The position numbers and the translations under genes are program-made. Source: Microlunatus kandeliicorticis (GTDB lineage: Bacteria > Actinomycetota > Actinomycetes > Propionibacteriales > Propionibacteriaceae). From it: 64,000 nt of DNA. The DNA lies in contig NZ_JACGWT010000007.1 of NCBI RefSeq assembly GCF_014137855.1, forward strand, positions 1 to 64,000. The letters run 5' to 3'. This document shows, piece by piece, positions 34,497 to 44,227 of the stretch. Under the pieces are notes generated by a model. The model was not told the DNA's origin and did no database searches. It worked only from the letters and a program-made list of their open reading frames with translations. Within the stretch, counting starts at the first letter, position 1, and each line of letters starts with the position of its first letter.

Positions 34497-35276
34497 TCAG
34501 CCGAAGCGCCCGGTGATGTAGTCCTCGGTCGCCTTCTTGGTCGGGTTGGAGAAGATCGTCTCGGTCGCGCCGACCTCGATCAGCCGGCCCGGCTTGCCCT
34601 GGGCGGCGAGGTTGAAGAAGGCGGTCTGGTCGCTCACCCGGGAGGCCTGCTGCATGTTGTGGGTCACGATCACCACCGTGTAGACCTCCTTGAGCTCACC
34701 GATCAGGTCCTCGATGGCCAGCGTGGAGATCGGGTCGAGCGCCGAGCACGGCTCGTCCATCAGGATCACCTCCGGACGGACCGCGATGGCCCGGGCGATG
34801 CAGAGCCGCTGCTGCTGGCCGCCCGACAGCCCCGAGCCGGGGGAGTTGAGCCGGTCCTTGACCTCGTTCCAGAGGTTGGCCTGGCGCAGCGACCGCTCGG
34901 CGATCTCGTTGGCCTGCGCGGCGGAGATCCGTCGGCTGTTGAGCCGGACGCCGGCCAGCACGTTCTCCTTGATCGACATGGTCGGGAACGGGTTCGGCCG
35001 CTGGAACACCATCCCGACCTCGCGGCGCACCATCACCGGGTCGACCTCGGGGGCGTAGAGGTTGTCGCCGTCGAGCTCGACGCGGCCCTCGACGTAGGCG
35101 CCCGGGATCACCTCGTGCATCCGGTTGAGCGTGCGCAGGAAGGTCGACTTGCCGCAGCCGGATGGCCCGATGAACGCGGTCACCGTCCGCGGCTGGATGG
35201 AGAGGTTGACCCCCTCGACCGCCTTGAACTTCCCGTAGTAGACGTTCAGGTCGGTGACGTCGATGCGCTTGCTCAT
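34497..35276 (-). CDS. pstB: phosphate ABC transporter ATP-binding protein PstB
   Basis: A 259-residue ATPase for high-affinity phosphate uptake. Walker A is [17 protein letters not shown], the signature [17 protein letters not shown], and Walker [14 protein letters not shown]. The family-specific [19 protein letters not shown] is present. It is unusual in being divergent from pstS-pstC-pstA instead of following pstA. AGAGAGAG precedes the ATG. Confidence 0.97.
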   Translation of the reverse strand: MSKRIDVTDLNVYYGKFKAVEGVNLSIQPRTVTAFIGPSGCGKSTFLRTLNRMHEVIPGAYVEGRVELDGDNLYAPEVDPVMVRREVGMVFQRPNPFPTMSIKENVLAGVRLNSRRISAAQANEIAERSLRQANLWNEVKDRLNSPGSGLSGGQQQRLCIARAIAVRPEVILMDEPCSALDPISTLAIEDLIGELKEVYTVVIVTHNMQQASRVSDQTAFFNLAAQGKPGRLIEVGATETIFSNPTKKATEDYITGRFG

Positions 35277-35625
35277 GGTCTCTCTCTCGGGACGGATGCT
35301 CGCGACGGGCGATGGGCGACCGCGGTCGGGACGACGCGCGGGATTCGTCGAGCAGGGCGGCGCTGCGGTCCGGCGACGCCACGATGGTAGTGGAGGATCC
35401 GGCTGTTCCGCCCCGTCGCGGACGGCCTCGACCCGGGCCGGGATCCGTTGTGGGCAACGGGTACGCGGATGCGGGGCCGAGCGGCCACCTGCTGTTCACC
35501 GTTCGTTCACCGGGCGCGGCCCGAGTGGACATGAGGCGTCCCTAACTTCGCGCTCAGCAGGGTGCCGGTCCGGGGGCGTCTCGGGTATCCGCGCTGCACC
35601 CTGCGCACGGAAGGTGTTCAGACAC
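35277..35625. promoter_or_regulatory. divergent pstB / pstS control region
   Basis: This 349-bp gap has no gene. It holds a PHO box at 35494-35515, a TAACTT box for pstS at 35543-35548, and a possible TACCAT box (minus strand, about 35385-35390) for pstB with a leader of roughly 100 nt. Confidence 0.6.
35494..35515 (+). promoter_or_regulatory. PHO box (PhoP site)
   Basis: Two GTTCACC heptamers start exactly 11 bp apart (35494 and 35505), the known direct-repeat unit of streptomycete PhoP. They lie just upstream of the pstS -35 region, so phosphate-starvation activation is expected. Confidence 0.8.
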
Positions 35626-36738
35626 GTGAACCGAAAGACCCTCGGCCGGATCGTGCTTCCCGCCACGCTGGCCCTGTCCCTCGGCCTCACAGCCTGTGGC
35701 GGCGCTGCCAACGAGGCGAGCAGCGGCGGCGGCAGCAGCAGCGGCGGGTCCTCCGCCCTCTCCGGCAGCATCAACGGCGCCGGGTCCAGCGCGCAGAGCG
35801 CGGCCATGACCGCCTGGATCGCCGGTTTCCAGCAGGCCAACAGCGGGGCGCAGGTGAACTACGACGCGGTCGGCTCCGGCGCCGGCGTCGAGCAGTTCAC
35901 CAACAAGGGCGTCGCCTTCGCGGGCAGCGACAAGTACCTCACCTCCGACCAGCTGACCGCGGCCAACGCGGCCTGCGCCGGCGGTGCGGCCCTCGACATC
36001 CCCACCTACGTCTCGCCGATCGCGGTCGCCTACAACCTCAAGGGCGTGGACGACCTGCAGCTCAGCCCGACCACCCTGGCCGGCATCTTTGCGGGCACCA
36101 TCACCAGCTGGGACGACGCGGCGATCAAGGCCGACAACCCGAAGGCCGACCTGCCCTCGACGAAGATCACCCCGGTGCACCGCAGCGACAAGTCGGGCAC
36201 CACCAACAACTTCACCGACTACCTCAACAAGACCGCGCCGGAGACCTGGACCAGCGCGGCCACCGAGACCTGGCCGATCAACGGCGGCGAGTCCGCCAAG
36301 GGCACCTCGGGCGTCGTGGCCGTGCTCAAGGGCGGCGACGGCACCATCGGGTACGCCGACGAGAGCCAGGTCAGCGGTCTGCAGACCGCCAAGGTCAAGG
36401 TCGGCAGCAGCTGGAACGGCCCGACCGCCGACGGTGCGGCCAAGGCGCTGACCGACTCCAAGGCGGTCAGCGGGCGTCCGGACGGCGACCTGGTCTTCGA
36501 CGTCAACCGCACCACCACCGCCGACGGTGCCTACCCGGTGCTGCTGGTCTCCTACGAGATCTTCTGCACCAAGTACGCCAACGCCGACCAGGCCAAGCTG
36601 GTCAAGGGGCTGCTGACCTACATCGTCAGCTCCGAGGGCCAGCAGGCCGCGGCCAAGGCCGCCGGCTCGGCGCCGCTGCCGAGCGAGATCGCCAGCAAGG
36701 CCAAGGAGTCCGTCGACAAGATCAGCACCGACAGCTGA
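35626..36738 (+). CDS. pstS: phosphate-binding lipoprotein PstS
   Basis: A 370-residue periplasmic-type binding protein. The lipobox is LGLTACGG, followed by a Gly/Ser linker and INGAGSSAQSAAMTAWIAGF. Phosphate-binding segments such as VGSGAGVEQF and HRSDKSGTTNNFTDYL are present. GTG 35626 gives a normal signal peptide, and GGAAGG lies upstream. It is followed by pstC after 154 nt containing a GC-rich hairpin that may set the excess of PstS over the permease. Confidence 0.96.
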   Translation: MNRKTLGRIVLPATLALSLGLTACGGAANEASSGGGSSSGGSSALSGSINGAGSSAQSAAMTAWIAGFQQANSGAQVNYDAVGSGAGVEQFTNKGVAFAGSDKYLTSDQLTAANAACAGGAALDIPTYVSPIAVAYNLKGVDDLQLSPTTLAGIFAGTITSWDDAAIKADNPKADLPSTKITPVHRSDKSGTTNNFTDYLNKTAPETWTSAATETWPINGGESAKGTSGVVAVLKGGDGTIGYADESQVSGLQTAKVKVGSSWNGPTADGAAKALTDSKAVSGRPDGDLVFDVNRTTTADGAYPVLLVSYEIFCTKYANADQAKLVKGLLTYIVSSEGQQAAAKAAGSAPLPSEIASKAKESVDKISTDS

Positions 36739-36892
36739 TCCCGCCGGTCCCCGACCGACAGCCCCGGGGCGGGTGTGGTCCGGTCCGCGCCCGGCGCAGA
36801 CTTGGATCCGCCCGCCCCGGTCTGTCAGCATCGTCGGGACGTCGCCCACGGCCGTCCGCGCGTGACCGCTGGGCCCTGAACTGGGAGTGCCC

Positions 36893-37834
36893 GTGACCAC
36901 CATCAGCAGCCCGTCGGCCCGCCGGGGCCGGCGCGCCCGGCAGAGCGGTGGCGACGCCGTCTTCGCCGGCGTCTCGCTCGCCGCCGGCATCGCCATCCTG
37001 GTCGTGCTGGCCGGGGTGGCGGTCTTCCTGATCGTCCAGTCGGTGCCGGCGTTCTCGGCCGCGAAGAGCGACATCCCGGGCGCCGGCTCGCTGCTCGGGT
37101 ACCTCGCTCCGCTCGCCTTCGGCACCGTGCTGTCCGCGGTGCTGGCGCTGCTCTTCGCGGTGCCGCTGGCGGTGGCGATCGCCCTGTTCATCACCCACTA
37201 CGCACCGCGCCGGCTGGCCCAGGCGCTGGGCTACCTGGTCGACCTGCTGGCCGCGGTCCCGAGCGTGGTCTTCGGTCTGTGGGGCATCTTCTGGCTGGCC
37301 CCCAAGCTGGTGCCGCTCTATCTCTGGCTGAACGACAACCTCGGCTTCCTGCCGATCTTCGGCTCGCCGTCGGTGACCGGCCGGACCATCCTCACCGCCA
37401 GCCTGGTCCTCGCGGTGATGATCCTGCCGATCGTCACCGCGATCTGCCGCGAGGTGTTCCTCCAGGCCCCCAAGCTGCAGGAGGAGGCCGCGCTCGCGCT
37501 CGGCGCCACCCGCTGGGAGATGATCCGGATGGCGGTGCTGCCGTTCGGCCGCGCCGGCATCGTCAGCGGCGCCATGCTCGGGCTCGGCCGCGCGCTCGGT
37601 GAGACGCTGGCCGTCGCGCTGGTGCTCTCGGTCGACCCGACCCTGATCACCGCGAACCTGATCGGCACCACGAACCCGTCGACCATCGCGGCGAACATCG
37701 CCCTGCAGTTCCCCGAGTCCTTCGGGGTGTCGGTGAACATCCTGATCCTGTCCGGTCTGCTGTTGTTCGTGATCACCTTCGTGGTCAACCTGGCCGCCCG
37801 GACGATCGTGGCCAAGAGTGCGGTGAAAGTGTGA
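36893..37834 (+). CDS. pstC: phosphate ABC transporter permease PstC
   Basis: About 313 residues with six membrane helices. The permease signature around EEAALALGATRWEMIRMAVL is the EAA loop that docks to PstB, and AVPSVVFGLWGIFWLAP is typical of PstC. GTG 36893 is preferred to GTG 36887 because GGAG is 5 nt upstream. It overlaps pstA by 4 nt. Confidence 0.95.
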   Translation: MTTISSPSARRGRRARQSGGDAVFAGVSLAAGIAILVVLAGVAVFLIVQSVPAFSAAKSDIPGAGSLLGYLAPLAFGTVLSAVLALLFAVPLAVAIALFITHYAPRRLAQALGYLVDLLAAVPSVVFGLWGIFWLAPKLVPLYLWLNDNLGFLPIFGSPSVTGRTILTASLVLAVMILPIVTAICREVFLQAPKLQEEAALALGATRWEMIRMAVLPFGRAGIVSGAMLGLGRALGETLAVALVLSVDPTLITANLIGTTNPSTIAANIALQFPESFGVSVNILILSGLLLFVITFVVNLAARTIVAKSAVKV

Positions 37835-38916
37835 CGTACAGCTCGACGGCAGAGAGGACGACCTTGTCACCCCGGGGCCCGCGGTACGGCAGTCGCACCC
37901 AGCGGCAGCTGCCGAACTGGTTCCTCGGCGTCACCGGCGTCGGGTCGGTGGTCGTCGGCACGGCCGGGGCGCTCGGCCTCGGCGGCGGGCCGGTGGCCTG
38001 CGTGGTGCTGGCGCTGGTGATCTTCGTGATCGGCAGCAGCGGCATCGCCATCGCGGTGGAGGGACGCCGGCGCGGCATCAACCGGCTGGCCACCATCCTG
38101 GTCTGCACCGCCTTCGGGATCGCCATGGTGCCGCTGGTCTCCGTGGTCTACGTGGTGATCAAGAACGGCCTGGCGCGCTTCGACGTCCAGTTCTTCACCT
38201 ACTCGCTGAGCGGGGTCATCGGCGCCGGCGGCGGCGCCTACCACGCCATCGTCGGCACCGTCTACATCACCCTGCTCACCGCGGTGATCAGCGTGCCGAT
38301 CGGCATCCTGTGCAGCATCTACCTGGTCGAGTACGGCCGCGGCCCGCTGGCCCGGGCGATCACCTTCTTCGTCGACGTGATGACCGGCATCCCGTCGATC
38401 GTGGCCGGTCTGTTCGCGTTCGCGCTGTTCGAGCTGGTCACCCAGGACCCCGGCTACCGCAGCGGCCTGGCCGGTGCGGTCGCGCTGAGCGTGCTGATGA
38501 TCCCGGTCGTCGTGCGGTCGACCGAGGAGGTCCTCCGGTTGGTGCCCGCCGAGCTCCGCGAGGCGTCCTACGCGCTGGGCACCCGCAAGTGGAAGACGAT
38601 CGTCCGGATCGTGCTGCCCACCGCGATCGGCGGCATCGTCACCGGCGTGACGATCTCGATCGCCCGGGTCACCGGCGAGACCGCTCCGCTGCTGCTCACC
38701 GCGGGCTTCAGCAACGCGACCAACACCAACCTGTTCGACGGCCGGATGGCCAACCTGCCCGAGTACATCTACTTCCAGTTCACCAACCCGGGCGTGCCCG
38801 TGCAGGCCGGTGTCGACCGTGCCTGGACCGCCGCCCTGGTGCTGATCATGATCGTGATGCTGCTCAACCTGCTGGCCCGGCTGGTGGCCCGGATCTTCCG
38901 GCCCAAGATCAGCTGA
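37831..38916 (+). CDS. pstA: phosphate ABC transporter permease PstA
   Basis: A 361-residue permease with an extended N-terminal region of extra helices before the conserved core. The core holds GIPSIVAGLFAFALFE and the EAA loop LREASYALGTRKWKTIVRIV, with GETAPLLLTAG after it. The gene ends 34 nt before a convergent ABC exporter and is not followed by pstB. Confidence 0.95.
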   Translation: MTYSSTAERTTLSPRGPRYGSRTQRQLPNWFLGVTGVGSVVVGTAGALGLGGGPVACVVLALVIFVIGSSGIAIAVEGRRRGINRLATILVCTAFGIAMVPLVSVVYVVIKNGLARFDVQFFTYSLSGVIGAGGGAYHAIVGTVYITLLTAVISVPIGILCSIYLVEYGRGPLARAITFFVDVMTGIPSIVAGLFAFALFELVTQDPGYRSGLAGAVALSVLMIPVVVRSTEEVLRLVPAELREASYALGTRKWKTIVRIVLPTAIGGIVTGVTISIARVTGETAPLLLTAGFSNATNTNLFDGRMANLPEYIYFQFTNPGVPVQAGVDRAWTAALVLIMIVMLLNLLARLVARIFRPKIS

Positions 38917-38950
38917 CCGCGCCCGGCGGCACCGTCCGTGCGGTGTCCGC

Positions 38951-40705
38951 TCAGGCCTGCTCGGCGAAGATCTCCGCGAACCGGCCGCCGGCCACCAGCA
39001 GTTCGTCGTAGCGTCCCTGCTCGACGAGCCGGCCGTGGTCGAGGACGTAGATCCGGTCCATCGACCGCAGCGTCCAGGCCCGGTGCGAGACCACCACGGT
39101 GATCCGTCCGGACCGGGTGCGTCCGAGCTCGGCGAAGATCTGCTGCTCGGCTTCGGCGTCGATGGCCGAGGTCGGCTCGTCGAGCACCCACACCGCGGCG
39201 TCCCGGAGGTAGGTGCGGGCCAGCGCGAGCCGCTGCCACTGCCCGCCCGACAGCCCGACACCGCCGAACTGCGTGCCGAGCTGGGTGTCCAGCCCGTCCG
39301 GCAGCGCCCGCACCAGGTCTCCGGCGTGTGCCGAGTCGAGCGCCGCCCAGATCCGCTCGTCGTCGACGTCGGGATCGGGGCTGCCCAGCCGGACGCTCTC
39401 GCGGACGGTGAGCTCGTAGCGCCCGAACTCCTGGGTCAGCAGGCCGAAGCGGGCCAGCCGCTCGGCGGGCGGCAGCCGCGCGGCGTCCTCGCCGTCGAGC
39501 CGCACCGTGCCACGCTCGACCTCGACGATCCCCAGCAGCGCGTTGACCAGGGTGGTCTTGCCGGCCCCGTTGACCCCGACCAGCGCCACCATCCGGCCGC
39601 GCTCGACGGACAGGCTCACGCCGTTCACCGCCGGGCCGGCGGCACCGGGGTAGCGGACGACGAGGTCGTCGACCTCGATCCGGTCGACCCGCGCCACGAT
39701 CCGCTGCGGTGATCCCGGCGCGACCCCGGCCAGGAAGCGGCGGTAGGCGGCGACCTTGGGAGCGGCCGAGACGACGTCGCCGAAGGCGAAGCCGGCCGAC
39801 CGGGTGGCGGCGATCCCGGCCAGCACCCCGACCACGCCGGCGGCGATCCCGGCGCCCGAGGAGCCGCCCACCACGACACCGAGCAGCGCGCTGCCGAGCA
39901 GCACCGCCGAGGCGGCCCCGCCGAGGGCGTCGGCGCGGATCAGCAGCACCAGGATCCGGTCCATCACCCGGTTCGCGGCGTGCTGGTGACGGTCGAGCAG
40001 GTCGGCCACCCGGCCGCCCGAGCCCAGGGTGGCCAGCTCGGTGCCGGTCCGCAGCTGGACCAGCTGCTCGGCGTGGTAGCCGACCTGGCGCTCGTGCCTC
40101 CCGAGCTCGACGAACGCGCGGTCCTGCAGCTGAGCCTCCCACCCGAACACGACCAGGAACGGCACCAGCGCGGCCACCGCGAGGACCCCGGCGACCGGGT
40201 TGATCACCGAGACCGAGACGCAGAGCGCCGCGGCGGTGACCAGCGCGCCGACCGCGGCCAGGGTGGCGCTGATCAGCCGGGCCATGCCGAACAGCTCGTC
40301 CCGGCAGGCCTGGATGGTGGCGTTGGTCTCGGGCCGGGCGAGCTGCTGCGGCGCCAGCCGGGCGACCGCGTGCATCAGCTCGGACTGGAAGCGGAGCTTG
40401 AGGCGGAACGCCGTCCGCTGGCCGGTCAGGTCGCTGGTCTGCCCGAGCGTCTGGCCCAGACCCACGAGCAGCACCAGCGCGAGCAGCGGGAGGGCGGTGG
40501 CACCCAGGCCGCGCGGCGCGGCGAGCACCAACCGGCCGACCGCGACCACCTGGAGCGCCGGGGTCACCGCCAGCACCACCGCCGCGGCGACCAGCCGGAC
40601 CAGCCCCGGGCGGTCCCACCGCCACCCGCGGTGCAGCACGAAGGCCGCGGAGGAGACGGCGGCCCGCAGCGCGCCGATCCGGGTCGGCGGGGGCTCGGAG
40701 GACAT
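38951..40705 (-). CDS. ABC exporter, fused permease and ATPase
   Basis: A 584-residue type IV ABC half-transporter. Membrane helices occupy about residues 25-320. The ATPase follows with Walker A VALVGVNGAGKTTLVNAL, Q-loop FGLLTQEFGRYELTV, signature VGLSGGQWQRLALARTYL and Walker B VWVLDEPTSAIDAEAE, then the H-loop VVVSHRAW. ATG 40705 is likely. The cargo is unknown; no peptide precursor or partner gene adjoins. Confidence 0.9.
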   Translation of the reverse strand: MSSEPPPTRIGALRAAVSSAAFVLHRGWRWDRPGLVRLVAAAVVLAVTPALQVVAVGRLVLAAPRGLGATALPLLALVLLVGLGQTLGQTSDLTGQRTAFRLKLRFQSELMHAVARLAPQQLARPETNATIQACRDELFGMARLISATLAAVGALVTAAALCVSVSVINPVAGVLAVAALVPFLVVFGWEAQLQDRAFVELGRHERQVGYHAEQLVQLRTGTELATLGSGGRVADLLDRHQHAANRVMDRILVLLIRADALGGAASAVLLGSALLGVVVGGSSGAGIAAGVVGVLAGIAATRSAGFAFGDVVSAAPKVAAYRRFLAGVAPGSPQRIVARVDRIEVDDLVVRYPGAAGPAVNGVSLSVERGRMVALVGVNGAGKTTLVNALLGIVEVERGTVRLDGEDAARLPPAERLARFGLLTQEFGRYELTVRESVRLGSPDPDVDDERIWAALDSAHAGDLVRALPDGLDTQLGTQFGGVGLSGGQWQRLALARTYLRDAAVWVLDEPTSAIDAEAEQQIFAELGRTRSGRITVVVSHRAWTLRSMDRIYVLDHGRLVEQGRYDELLVAGGRFAEIFAEQA

Positions 40706-40761
40706 CCGCACCACCCTCGCACGCGAGCGCCGTGGAGGCAGCGCCATTTTCGCGTGCGCGC

Positions 40762-40950
40762 TTCGACAGGCTCAGCGTGCGTGGGGCGCTTCGACAGGCT
40801 CAGCGAGCGTGGGGCGCTTCGACAGGCTCAGCGTGCGTGGGGCGCTTCGACAGGCTCAGCGTGCGTGGGGCGCTTCGACAGGCTCAGCGAGCGTGGGGCG
40901 CTTCGACGGGCTCAGCGAGCGTGGGGCGCTTCGACGGGCTCAGCGAGCGT
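40762..40950. repeat. seven tandem 28-bp copies of the TTCGACAGGCTCAG family
   Basis: Cores begin at 40762, 40790, 40818, 40846, 40874, 40902 and 40930, an exact 28-bp period. The joining sequence is CG(T/A)GCGTGGGGCGC, and the last two cores read TTCGACGGG. All copies point the same way. The array lies between the leftward ABC exporter start and the mutT1-like stop. Confidence 0.9.
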
Positions 40951-40974
40951 GAAGGGCGTGTGGCGAGGCGGACG

Positions 40975-41859
40975 TCAGGTCGGCGGGCGGTGTCGCTCGA
41001 GCGCGTGCACCTCGCCGGTGCTGGTCAGGTGCGCGACCAGGCACTCGGCGGTGGCCATCGGGCGGTCGGGGATGTCGAGCGCGGCCAGCATGTGCGGGAG
41101 CACCGGACGGTGGCCGCAGACGGCCGCCGGGCGTCCGCTCAGCACCACCCGCTCGCGGACCCGCTCGAGCACGGCGGCGACCGCCTCGGCGTCGCCGGTG
41201 CCCTCCTCCTCGGTCAGCCGCTGCTCGCGCTCGGGCTCGATCGCGTAGCGCTGGGCGTAGGGGAGCACCGTGCTCAGGCACCGGCTGGAGGACGAGCTGA
41301 CCAGGTCGACCACGCCGTAGGCGGCGAGCAGCGGCACCAGCCGGCGCGCCTGCACCCGCCCGGCCGCGCGGAGCGGACGTCCCTGGTCGGGGTGCGTCCA
41401 GTCCTTGCGGTCCATCGCCTTGGCGTGCCGGACGATGATCAACGGGGTCGTGGGCGGCTGGTCGAGGGCCTGCTCGACCAGTGCGCGGTCCTCCTTGTAG
41501 CTGAGCCGTTTCAGGGCGAGCTTGATCGGCAGCCAGGACACCATGTCGATCTCGCGGTCGGGTGCCCGCTTGTGCACCTCGTGGGCGATCCCCACCCACC
41601 AGGCCACGTGCTTGCGGGTGTCCTTGTCGAGCGCGTAGACGGTGCGGTCGAGCGGCGTCCCGAGCCGCACCCGGGCCGCCGCCTCCTCCCACAGCTCGCG
41701 CACGGCGGCCACCGGGACGGTCTCGCCGTTCTCGGTCTTGCCCTTGGGCAGCGACCAGTCGTTGTACTTCCGCCGGTGCACGATCGCCACCTCGCGGCGA
41801 CCGTCGTGCTCGCGGAGGACGACCGCACCACCGGCGTGGACGATCTTGGTCCGGGCCAT
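40975..41859 (-). CDS. NUDIX hydrolase fused to histidine phosphatase, MutT1-like
   Basis: A 294-residue two-domain protein. The NUDIX box spans GKTENGETVPVAAVRELWEE near residues 40-60. The C-terminal histidine phosphatase has IIVRHAKAMDRKDW and a second His in AAVCGHRPVLPHML. Mycobacterial MutT1 of this build hydrolyses 8-oxo-GTP, 8-oxo-GDP and diadenosine polyphosphates. Its place directly downstream of ppk on the same strand matches mycobacteria. Confidence 0.9.
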   Translation of the reverse strand: MARTKIVHAGGAVVLREHDGRREVAIVHRRKYNDWSLPKGKTENGETVPVAAVRELWEEAAARVRLGTPLDRTVYALDKDTRKHVAWWVGIAHEVHKRAPDREIDMVSWLPIKLALKRLSYKEDRALVEQALDQPPTTPLIIVRHAKAMDRKDWTHPDQGRPLRAAGRVQARRLVPLLAAYGVVDLVSSSSSRCLSTVLPYAQRYAIEPEREQRLTEEEGTGDAEAVAAVLERVRERVVLSGRPAAVCGHRPVLPHMLAALDIPDRPMATAECLVAHLTSTGEVHALERHRPPT

Positions 41860-41899
41860 CGCTGCGCTCAGCCTCGCCGGGGACCGCGGGTCGGACCGG

Positions 41900-44086
41900 T
41901 CACTTCGACCGACGCCGGTTGGCGTGCGCGATCAGGAACTCCTGGAGGTCGACCAGGGGCTCGCCGTCCACCTCGGTGCGCTGGGTCCACGTCCCGTCGG
42001 GGTTGAGCAACCACGACGCCGTCCGGTCGTCGAAGGCCAGGTCGAACAGCTGCTCGATCTCCTGGACGTGCGACGGGTTGGTGATCGAGGCCAGCACCTC
42101 GACCCGGCGGTCTAGGTTGCGGTGCATCAGGTCGGCCGAGCCGATCCCCACCGACGGGTGCCCGCCGTTCGCGAACCAGAACAGCCGGCTGTGCTCGAGG
42201 TAGCGGCCGAGGATGCTGCGGACCCGGATGTTCTCACTCAGCCCGGCGATCTGCGGCCGGATCGTGCAGATCCCGCGGACCCACAGGTCCACCGGGACGC
42301 CGGCCTGCGAGGCCCGGTAGAGCCCGTCGGTGACCGCCTCGTCGACCAGCGAGTTGACCTTGATCCGGATCCCGGCCGGCCGCCCGGCGCGGTGGTGCTC
42401 GATCTCGTTCTCGATCCGGGCCAGCAGCCCGGTGCGGATGCCGTGTGGGGCGACCAGCAGCCGCCGGTACGACGTCTCCTGGCTCATCCCGGAGAGGTGG
42501 TTGAACAGCCGGCCGATGTCCTCGGTGATCACCGGGTTGGCGGTCAACAGCCCCATGTCCTCGTACATCCGGGCGGTCTTCGGGTTGTAGTTGCCGGTGC
42601 CGACGTGGGCGTAGCGGCGCAGCCCGTCGGGCTCGTCGCGGACGACCATCGACAGCTTGCAGTGCGTCTTGAGCCCCACCACGCCGTAGACCACGTGGCA
42701 GCCGTGCCGTTCGAGCCGGCGGGCCCAGGCGATGTTGGCCTGCTCGTCGAACCGGGCCTTGATCTCCACCAGCGCCAGCACCTGCTTGCCGGCCTCGGCG
42801 GCGTCGATCAGGGCGTCGACGATCGGGCTGTCGCCGGACGTCCGGTAGAGCGTCTGCCAGATGCCGAGCACCTGCGGGTCGTCGGCCGCCTGCTCGATGA
42901 AGCGCTGGACGCTGGTGGCGAAGCTGTCGTAGGGGTGGTGCAGCAGCACGTCGCGCTGCTTGAGCGCGGCGAACAGGTCGGCCGGCTGCGCGGTCTCCAC
43001 CTCGCTCAGGTGCGGATGGGTCTTGGGCAGGAAGGTCGGGTACTTCAGCTCGGCCCGGTCCAGGTCGGCGAGGGCGAACAGCGCGCCGAGGTCGAGCGGC
43101 GCCGGCAGCTTGAACACCTCGCGCTCGCTGACGTCGAGCTCGCTGACGAGCAGCTCGAGCATCTTGGGGTCGATGTCGTCCTCGACCTCGAGCCGCACCG
43201 GCGGCCGGCCGATCTTGCGCCGCAGCAGCTCCTTCTCCAGCGCGACCAGCAGGTTCTCGGCGTCGTCCTCCTCGACCTCGAGGTCCTCGTTCCGGGTGAC
43301 CCGGAAGACGTGGTGCTGGACGATCTCCATCCCGCTGAACAGCTGGTCGAGGTGCCGGGCGATGACGTCCTCGAGCGGGACGAACCGGCCCTCGTCGAGC
43401 TTGATGAACCGGCTCAGCACCGTCGGCACCTTGACCCGGGCGAACTGCCGGACGCCGGTCTCGGGGTTCTTCACCAGCACCGCGAGGTTGAGCGACAGCC
43501 CGGAGATGTAGGGGAACGGGTGCGAGGGGTCGACGGCCAGCGGGGTCAGCACCGGGAAGATCCGCTCCGCGAACAGCTCGCGCATCCGGTCCTTCTCACC
43601 CGGCTCGAGCTGGTCCCAGCGCAGGATCTCGATGCCCTGGGCGTCCAGCTCGGGGCGGACCACCTCGGTGAACACCCGGGCCTGCTCGGCGACCAGCTCG
43701 CGGGCCCGGTTGAGGATCGCCTCGTGGGTGTCGCGCGGCATGGTGCCGGTCACGCTCGGCACGGCCACGCCGGCGGCGATCCGGCGCTTCAGGCCGGCCA
43801 CCCGCACCATGAAGAACTCGTCGAGGTTCTGGCTGAAGATCGCCAGGAACTTGGCCCGCTCGAGCAGCGGGATCCGGGTGGTGTCCTTGGCCAGGTCGAG
43901 CACGCGGTTGTTGAACGCCAGCCAGCTGATCTCGCGGTCGAGATAGCGGTCCTCGGGCAGCTCGGGGTCGGCCCCCGGCCCGTCCTTGTCGGCGTCGATC
44001 AGGTCGGCGGCCAGGTCGAAGTCGACCGCGGCCAGCGACTGGCCCGACTCCTGGGTGGTGTCGACACCCGAATCCAACGACTCCAT
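41900..44086 (-). CDS. ppk: polyphosphate kinase 1
   Basis: A 728-residue enzyme that reversibly polymerises ATP gamma-phosphate into polyphosphate. [18 protein letters not shown] is the N-terminal signature, HHPYDSF and [13 protein letters not shown] form the first PLD-like half, and [13 protein letters not shown] contains the catalytic His. [16 protein letters not shown] belongs to the C-terminal half. ATG 44086 has GGGAGGGAGAG upstream; the longer frame lacks family similarity for its first 33 residues. A single GTTCACC heptamer upstream hints at PhoP control. Confidence 0.96.
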   Translation of the reverse strand: MESLDSGVDTTQESGQSLAAVDFDLAADLIDADKDGPGADPELPEDRYLDREISWLAFNNRVLDLAKDTTRIPLLERAKFLAIFSQNLDEFFMVRVAGLKRRIAAGVAVPSVTGTMPRDTHEAILNRARELVAEQARVFTEVVRPELDAQGIEILRWDQLEPGEKDRMRELFAERIFPVLTPLAVDPSHPFPYISGLSLNLAVLVKNPETGVRQFARVKVPTVLSRFIKLDEGRFVPLEDVIARHLDQLFSGMEIVQHHVFRVTRNEDLEVEEDDAENLLVALEKELLRRKIGRPPVRLEVEDDIDPKMLELLVSELDVSEREVFKLPAPLDLGALFALADLDRAELKYPTFLPKTHPHLSEVETAQPADLFAALKQRDVLLHHPYDSFATSVQRFIEQAADDPQVLGIWQTLYRTSGDSPIVDALIDAAEAGKQVLALVEIKARFDEQANIAWARRLERHGCHVVYGVVGLKTHCKLSMVVRDEPDGLRRYAHVGTGNYNPKTARMYEDMGLLTANPVITEDIGRLFNHLSGMSQETSYRRLLVAPHGIRTGLLARIENEIEHHRAGRPAGIRIKVNSLVDEAVTDGLYRASQAGVPVDLWVRGICTIRPQIAGLSENIRVRSILGRYLEHSRLFWFANGGHPSVGIGSADLMHRNLDRRVEVLASITNPSHVQEIEQLFDLAFDDRTASWLLNPDGTWTQRTEVDGEPLVDLQEFLIAHANRRRSK

Positions 44087-44130
44087 CCGACTCTCCCTCC
44101 CGGTCACCCGATCAGCTGGCCCCGGGCTGA

Positions 44131-44151
44131 CGCTAGCGGTTCGAGGTGAAC
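44131..44151 (-). promoter_or_regulatory. ppk promoter with a single PHO heptamer
   Basis: On the minus strand GTTCACC (44151-44145) is followed by a TAGCGT -10 box (44136-44131), giving a leader of about 38 nt to ppk. Only one heptamer is clear, so PhoP control is tentative. Confidence 0.4.
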
Positions 44152-44227
44152 GCCCCTGAGCGCGGTCCAGCGACGGGACGTCCACGGCACGCCCGATCCG
44201 GCGGTCGCGCCGGCCGCGGGCCGACGG

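Noticed and set aside
40762-40950. CRISPR array.
   Set aside because: The spacers are the same in every unit and the repeat is only about 14 bp; no cas genes are present.
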